Shown: piece after piece, positions 59,653 through 64,000 of the stretch
Layout: each line of letters begins with the position of its first letter
How positions within the stretch are numbered: the first letter of the stretch is position 1
Source: Micropterix aruncella
Lineage: Eukaryota; Arthropoda; Insecta; Lepidoptera; Micropterigidae
Reading direction: 5' to 3'
DNA length: 64,000 nt
NCBI GenBank assembly: GCA_944548615.1
Contig: OX155960.1
Location: forward strand, 8,738,029-8,802,028
Program-made: the position numbers and the translations under genes
The notes under the pieces: model-generated
Seen by the model: only the letters and a program-made list of their open reading frames with translations
Told to the model about the DNA's origin: nothing
Database searches by the model: none

Positions 59653-61440
59653 GTTCTTCATCAAATTCAACAGATTTATCTAAATTTTCAATTATACGTT
59701 CTGTAAAAATTTACAATTACATTACAATTATAAAATTATAAAAATCTACAATTATAAAAATCCCCAAACCCCAAATCCCAAAACCCTACAATTATAAAAA
59801 TCTTTCTGTAATAGACCAACAAGAATTTCTATGGACCATTGCAGATATGCAGGAGAGTAGCCATGATTTCTTAAAAATAATGTAAATTATCCAAAAAAAA
59901 AAAACTTTTTGCTATCGCTTGCTAGAAACTTTTAGAAATCGTTTGCTAGTAAAATTTGCAACTGCTATCACTTTGACTGACTTTGATTTACATTATTCGG
60001 CCATTAATCTTCTCATCTTCTAGCCTTTTAACCCTTAGAAGGCCAGCCATGGGAATGAGACTCACAATGGAATTTTTTCAACCCTCGAAAATTTGTTTCT
60101 AACCAAACACTCCGATTTCAAAGATCAAATTAAAATTTAATTTGAAAAAAAAGAAAGAACCAAGCCGTTAATCTTGTCATTTGTAGCCCCCTAAATTTAT
60201 ACAGAAAACTCGTTTTGTTAGTGTTTAAAACTTTAAATTATTTTTCTATGATAAAACAGAATCTACGATTGTTCCATTATTAAACCAATTATGATGCTTA
60301 ATTTTATATATTATTAAATTAAATATTTTTTTTATTAAAAGAAAAAAACAACATACATTTTTTTTTCCAAAAGTTTTTTTTGGTTTTTTGAAAAAAAAAA
60401 TGTAAAAGTTGCTTACTTTGTTGTATTGATTTATCCCGTAAAAAATGCCCATGCAGAAAAGACACTTTGTATGTATAACACTTTGTAAATAGCTTATTCA
60501 ATGAAGGCGACTTTTACCACATAAGATAAAACAGAATTTATGATTGTTCCACTAAACCCATTATGATGTGCAAGCGAATCAAAATCTTTGAACAATCCTT
60601 GATTAAGATTTCAATATACGACCACATATTGCCTGCCTATGTTATAATCATTGATTATACAGGGTATGAGATATTACACTACTTATAGGGTCTTGTATAA
60701 ATTGAAAATCTGGGTGAATTAAAAAAATGGGGGTGATTCAGCTAAGATTGAATATTTTAAATTTTTACAGTGAAGAGTTGTGTTAGGTAATAGTAAGATA
60801 TTGTTTTATATGATGCGCGTCAGTGAGTTCATGTTGTTTAGTGAGTTCAGTTCCAGCTTTCCGTGGATTTTTGTAAATCATCAAAATGTAATCTATGGTT
60901 TTCTTATTTTTGTCTACCGCATCTATATTTAGAGTTTCTTAATAAAACCTCTTTTGCTAACCATATATTATTTGTATATGTAATCAACATATCTACCACA
61001 TTTTAGAAATGTTCGTATTGTTTTTCTGTCAAAAAATGAGTCTTAACCAAACCAAAATAATTTTTCACTGCCGAATTGCTGACAAACTGTCATCATTGTA
61101 TATTTGATCAACAACAATTTATATTTCATAAGATTACTTTAAAAAAAAGTTAAAGTAATTTTATGAGATATAAATTGGTTTTTATCAAATATACTTGTAC
61201 ATAATGTTAATAGGTCCACTCGACATGAATATATTACTTAATAAAATATTTAAATAAAGACTTATGAAATAATATTTTCAAATCACCACAATTACATTAA
61301 AAAAACTGCAATTTCAGCACAATAATTTTTATTGCCACCCACCTAAATTATAAGAAAAGTATATAAAAAAATACTCAAAATCTCACAAAATACATCCATA
61401 TTAAATCTCATTATAGTATTATGTATTAAGATATCGAGAA
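59653..61440. other. Long AT-rich stretch, no gene
   Basis: Only small structures are visible: a repeated ACAATTATAAAAATC (59730-59800), and a diverged direct repeat of ATAAAACAGAATCTACGATT (60251 and about 60527). The TTTATATTTCATAAGATTAC segment faces its inverse at 61119-61175. Short frames here carry no recognisable domain. Confidence 0.5.
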
Positions 61441-61468
61441 TTGCTTACAAAATACAAGAAGAATTCTT

Positions 61469-61936
61469 CTATTTCCCTTTATTTTTCAATGACGCCATAT
61501 ACATTTCGAGGCCCTTTTGAACGCGAGCATCTTGCAAGTAAGTTATAAATTGGTCCACGTCAGCCTCTCGCCTGTCCTCAAAGTCTTGTAGAATCTGTGA
61601 TCGGAAGGAAAGCTTCGACATAGCGCGTGCGGCCGAACTTATTTTTGCGAAGCGCCCTATGAACTTTTCACATTTAGCAACCGCGTCCGCTTTGTCAGTT
61701 GCCGTCTCGTCGATGAGACCGTATTTCAGGGCCTCTTCGACCGAAAACAACTTTCCGGTTGTTAGAGCGACTTCGGCGATTCGCACTGGCAGGACGTTTC
61801 TGTAGGCGGCTTGAAACCATTGGGGCGCTACGATGCCGAGGGCTGTTTCGTTTAGACCAATGCTGTATTTCCCTTCTACCATTACTCGGTATTCGCAGGA
61901 TGTTGCTAGAAGGCAACCTCCGGCTGGAGAGTGGCC
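61469..61936 (-). CDS. ECI1: ECI1 copy C, last exon (rest outside window)
   Basis: 468 nt after CTTCCAG, GHSPAGGCLLATSCEYRVMV to MASLKNKGK with the catalytic GLNETALGI. The frame is open. It reads FQAAYRNVLPVR and ISSAARAMSKLS where copies A and B read FKNVLPVR and ISPDAR, so it is a separate paralog. Earlier exons were not found up to 64000 and would lie further right, or are missing if the duplication was partial. Confidence 0.92.
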   Translation of the reverse strand, partial: GHSPAGGCLLATSCEYRVMVEGKYSIGLNETALGIVAPQWFQAAYRNVLPVRIAEVALTTGKLFSVEEALKYGLIDETATDKADAVAKCEKFIGRFAKISSAARAMSKLSFRSQILQDFEDRREADVDQFITYLQDARVQKGLEMYMASLKNKGK

Positions 61937-61967
61937 CTGGAAGTAAAACAATTTTTAAAGGATAATA

Positions 61968-62042
61968 ATTCGGCTATGCCATACGGTGGTTAGGTCATCT
62001 TACATTGTAATGCTCCGGGTTCGATTCCCGGCTGGGTCACCA
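61968..62042 (+). repeat. tRNA-like sequence (SINE head or tRNA pseudogene)
   Basis: GGTGGTTAGGTCATCTTACA resembles an A box and D arm. GGGTTCGATTCCCGGCTGGG is a near-perfect B box and T arm, and CACCA follows. The acceptor ends do not pair and the anticodon stem is poor, so a working tRNA is unlikely. It sits 30 bp outside ECI1 copy C's last exon, in its intron. Confidence 0.6.
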
Positions 62043-62043
62043 A

Positions 62044-62854
62044 TTTCCGTTAAAATAAAATGAACAGAATTACATTTCAATTCTATCAATCGAATACTAA
62101 CAAGACACATGTTATTTGACACATACATATAAACACTTCATAATCGGGTTGGTTGTAAGAGTATGATAATAGTATTGTGAAATTTTGCAATAAAAATAGA
62201 AACAATAGCTGTACTTTTTTACTTCATTTATTTAAAGAGAAGCACAATATTATTAACTGCAATATATTAATTACTACATTAGAGGTACCAGAAGCGTCAC
62301 AGTAAAAAGCAGCAAAATAGAGCATCGCAGCCGAGTATGTTCTTTAAATCATCGGCGCCTAACTAGGCCTAGGCCTGGACTAAGGCAATCATACTAAGTA
62401 TACAATGGCTTGTTAATACGTCAAAATACATCATTTTAGTATTTAAAAGTAAACGGAAATGGGTCGTCGGATATTGGTGACATGAAAAATGATCACAAAA
62501 ATGTCTATTGATGACAATTTAAACCATTTTTCATCAAATCTAATAATAATAAATGAAGTAGGCACAAATTAATCGTCAATCTCAATCCTCAATCGTCAAG
62601 TCAATGATATAGTCCACCATAATAAAATAAATATGTAAAGGAATTTCAATGAGACATGATAATAATTATTTATGGAAAAATTTACATAGTTAAATAATGA
62701 AATTCAAATAGTCAGAGGATACAATTTTACATAAAATATGCATGCTATTATTACTATTATTTATTCTGGACAGAAAGCTTTGCTGATATGTTCAGATCAG
62801 ATCTTGTAAAACTAGCCATAAATAATATTAAGAAGTTTTTATGTACAAATCAAG
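62044..62854. other. AT-rich sequence, no gene
   Basis: It lies where intron sequence of ECI1 copy C would be. No exon or transposon end was found. Confidence 0.45.
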
Positions 62855-63420
62855 TTTTCTTTCTGTGAGACTAATCAGTTCCAGTGATTCCAAGCGATTT
62901 TCATAATTCCCATTCTTCTGGCCCACTGCCATTTTAGTTGCCCTTCGCAGCACATTTCCAGGATATCTACACCTTTGCTAAAGTAGAGGTTATGTCTGTT
63001 ATGTTATGCTAAGTAGGGGATATGTCTGAAGCAGGTGCCCTCTTTGTCTTCTTTGTGTGAGACTAGTCAGTCGAAGTAATTCCAAGCGACCTTCATAATT
63101 CCTATTATTCAGGCCCACTGGCCTTTTTGGTTGCCCTTCGCTGGACTTTTTTCCAGGACATCTAGATCTTTGCATAAGTAGGGGGTCCAGAGCTAATAGC
63201 CATACTCAAGAATAGGTCCAACATATGCTAACTTTATAACCACCTCTATTAAGAGACGTTAAAAAGCCTTCCTTATTAGATAGAAATTAGAGTTGGCTCT
63301 TTCAGCGATTGCAAGACTCGTCGAACTTGTTGTATGCCCTGGGTCCTACAGTCATCAAGTGTCTCTTACCAAAAATGTCTTTATTCGACGGATGTCTATC
63401 ATATCTGCAATGGATCACCT
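62855..63420 (-). pseudogene. Two diverged copies of an RT C-terminal fragment
   Basis: Minus-strand frames read LRRATKMAVGQKNGNYENRL and ESLELISLTERKLDL (62970-62855). An additional, related copy at 63420-63050 reads VGPILEYGYQLWTP. This is the post-RT segment of CR1/Jockey-type elements and resembles the plus-strand remnant at 5150-5320. Stops and frameshifts are frequent. Confidence 0.7.
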
Positions 63421-63423
63421 TGT

Positions 63424-64000
63424 TTAGTGAAATGAAATGAAATGAAAATCTCTTTATTGCACAATAAAATAAGGTACAATGGCGGACTTATTGCTACACT
63501 ATAGCAATATCTTCCAGTCAACCAACATGCTGGTGTGAAAAGAAGAGTAGGCAACAAATTATAGCCTAAAATTAAATTTGAAATTATAACATATAATATA
63601 CATTGTGTGTGTATCTAAAGTAAAATGTAAATATATAAATAAATTTTTGAGTTTGACATATTATATGTATGTATATGTATAAACATACATATTTTGATAT
63701 ATTAACAAATAAATAAATAAATAAATAAGTAAATAAATAAACTGCCAAAATAAGGTAAGGAAAGGGAGGGGATAACGGAAAGGTTAGAATTTATGATTAA
63801 TATTTATTGTGAAAGGAAGTGCTTTTTCAATGATTGCTTAAAGGTGAACAGCGAGCTAGCGCCTCGAATAGTTAAAGGAAGCTGATTCCACAGTCGAGCT
63901 GCATGTACGGAGGAGTAGGAAAAAAAAGTGGTATTGTGTTTTGGGATACGTAGGATATTATTCTGACTTGAACGAAGTGGGAGACCATGACTTCCTAATC
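63424..64000 (-). pseudogene. 3' end of a non-LTR retrotransposon, running off the window
   Basis: The 3' UTR (CTTTATTGCACAATAAAATA at about 63450, with (AAAT)n at 63706-63740) precedes coding sequence. On the minus strand this reads LGSHGLPLRSSQNNILRIPK, SVHAARLWNQLPLTI and LKKHFL. It is the same family as 43517-44230 (shared LGSHGLPLRSSQ). The RT itself lies beyond the right edge. Confidence 0.82.

Overview
This is animal nuclear DNA, almost certainly from an insect. The evidence is spliced host genes with canonical GT-AG introns, several eukaryotic transposon superfamilies at high density, long (TA)n tracts and short TTAGG-type motifs. A dispersed element at 52433-52672 has a layout I associate with moth and butterfly genomes, so Lepidoptera is my best but unproven guess.

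Host genes are few. At the left end, the last exon of proteasome subunit beta type-7 (2231-2571, +) converges on a complete five-exon protein O-mannosyltransferase 1 gene (POMT1, 2799-13211, -) that I could assemble in phase to 763 codons. Its 6.1 kb second intron holds nested transposons. Three minus-strand copies of a mitochondrial enoyl-CoA delta-isomerase gene (ECI1-like) lie further right. Copy A (22969-29447) has its first coding exon split by a 3.3 kb transposon. Copy B (39932-43260) is intact, with three coding exons and 282 aa. Copy C (61469-61936) shows only its last exon before the window ends.

Most of the rest is repeats. Class II elements are: a mariner (908-1923), a pogo-like element inside a TTAA-flanked element (7117-10841), a ZMYM1-type hAT with an 8-bp target duplication (21046-22751), a TTAA-flanked element with an intron-containing Kolobok/Mutator-like transposase gene (25973-29293), a Tc1 element with unusually long inverted repeats (34279-35888), several small MITEs, a PIF/Harbinger-type element (57778-59485) and a Helitron (57945-58996). 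Class I elements are: one non-LTR retrotransposon with a long open pol frame (45010-47930), one frameshifted (16840-19856), several RT tails, and a 5.5 kb Penelope-like insertion with a 13-bp target duplication (54137-59639).

The 34-40 kb stretch is a mosaic of long (TA)n tracts separated by inverted-repeat elements, including a 606-bp palindrome that appears perfect. The best leads are this TA/palindrome mosaic, the exact disruption of ECI1 copy A beside an intact paralog, and the three-level nest of Penelope, Harbinger and Helitron. Similarity calls were made by eye from remembered family features; no database search was run.
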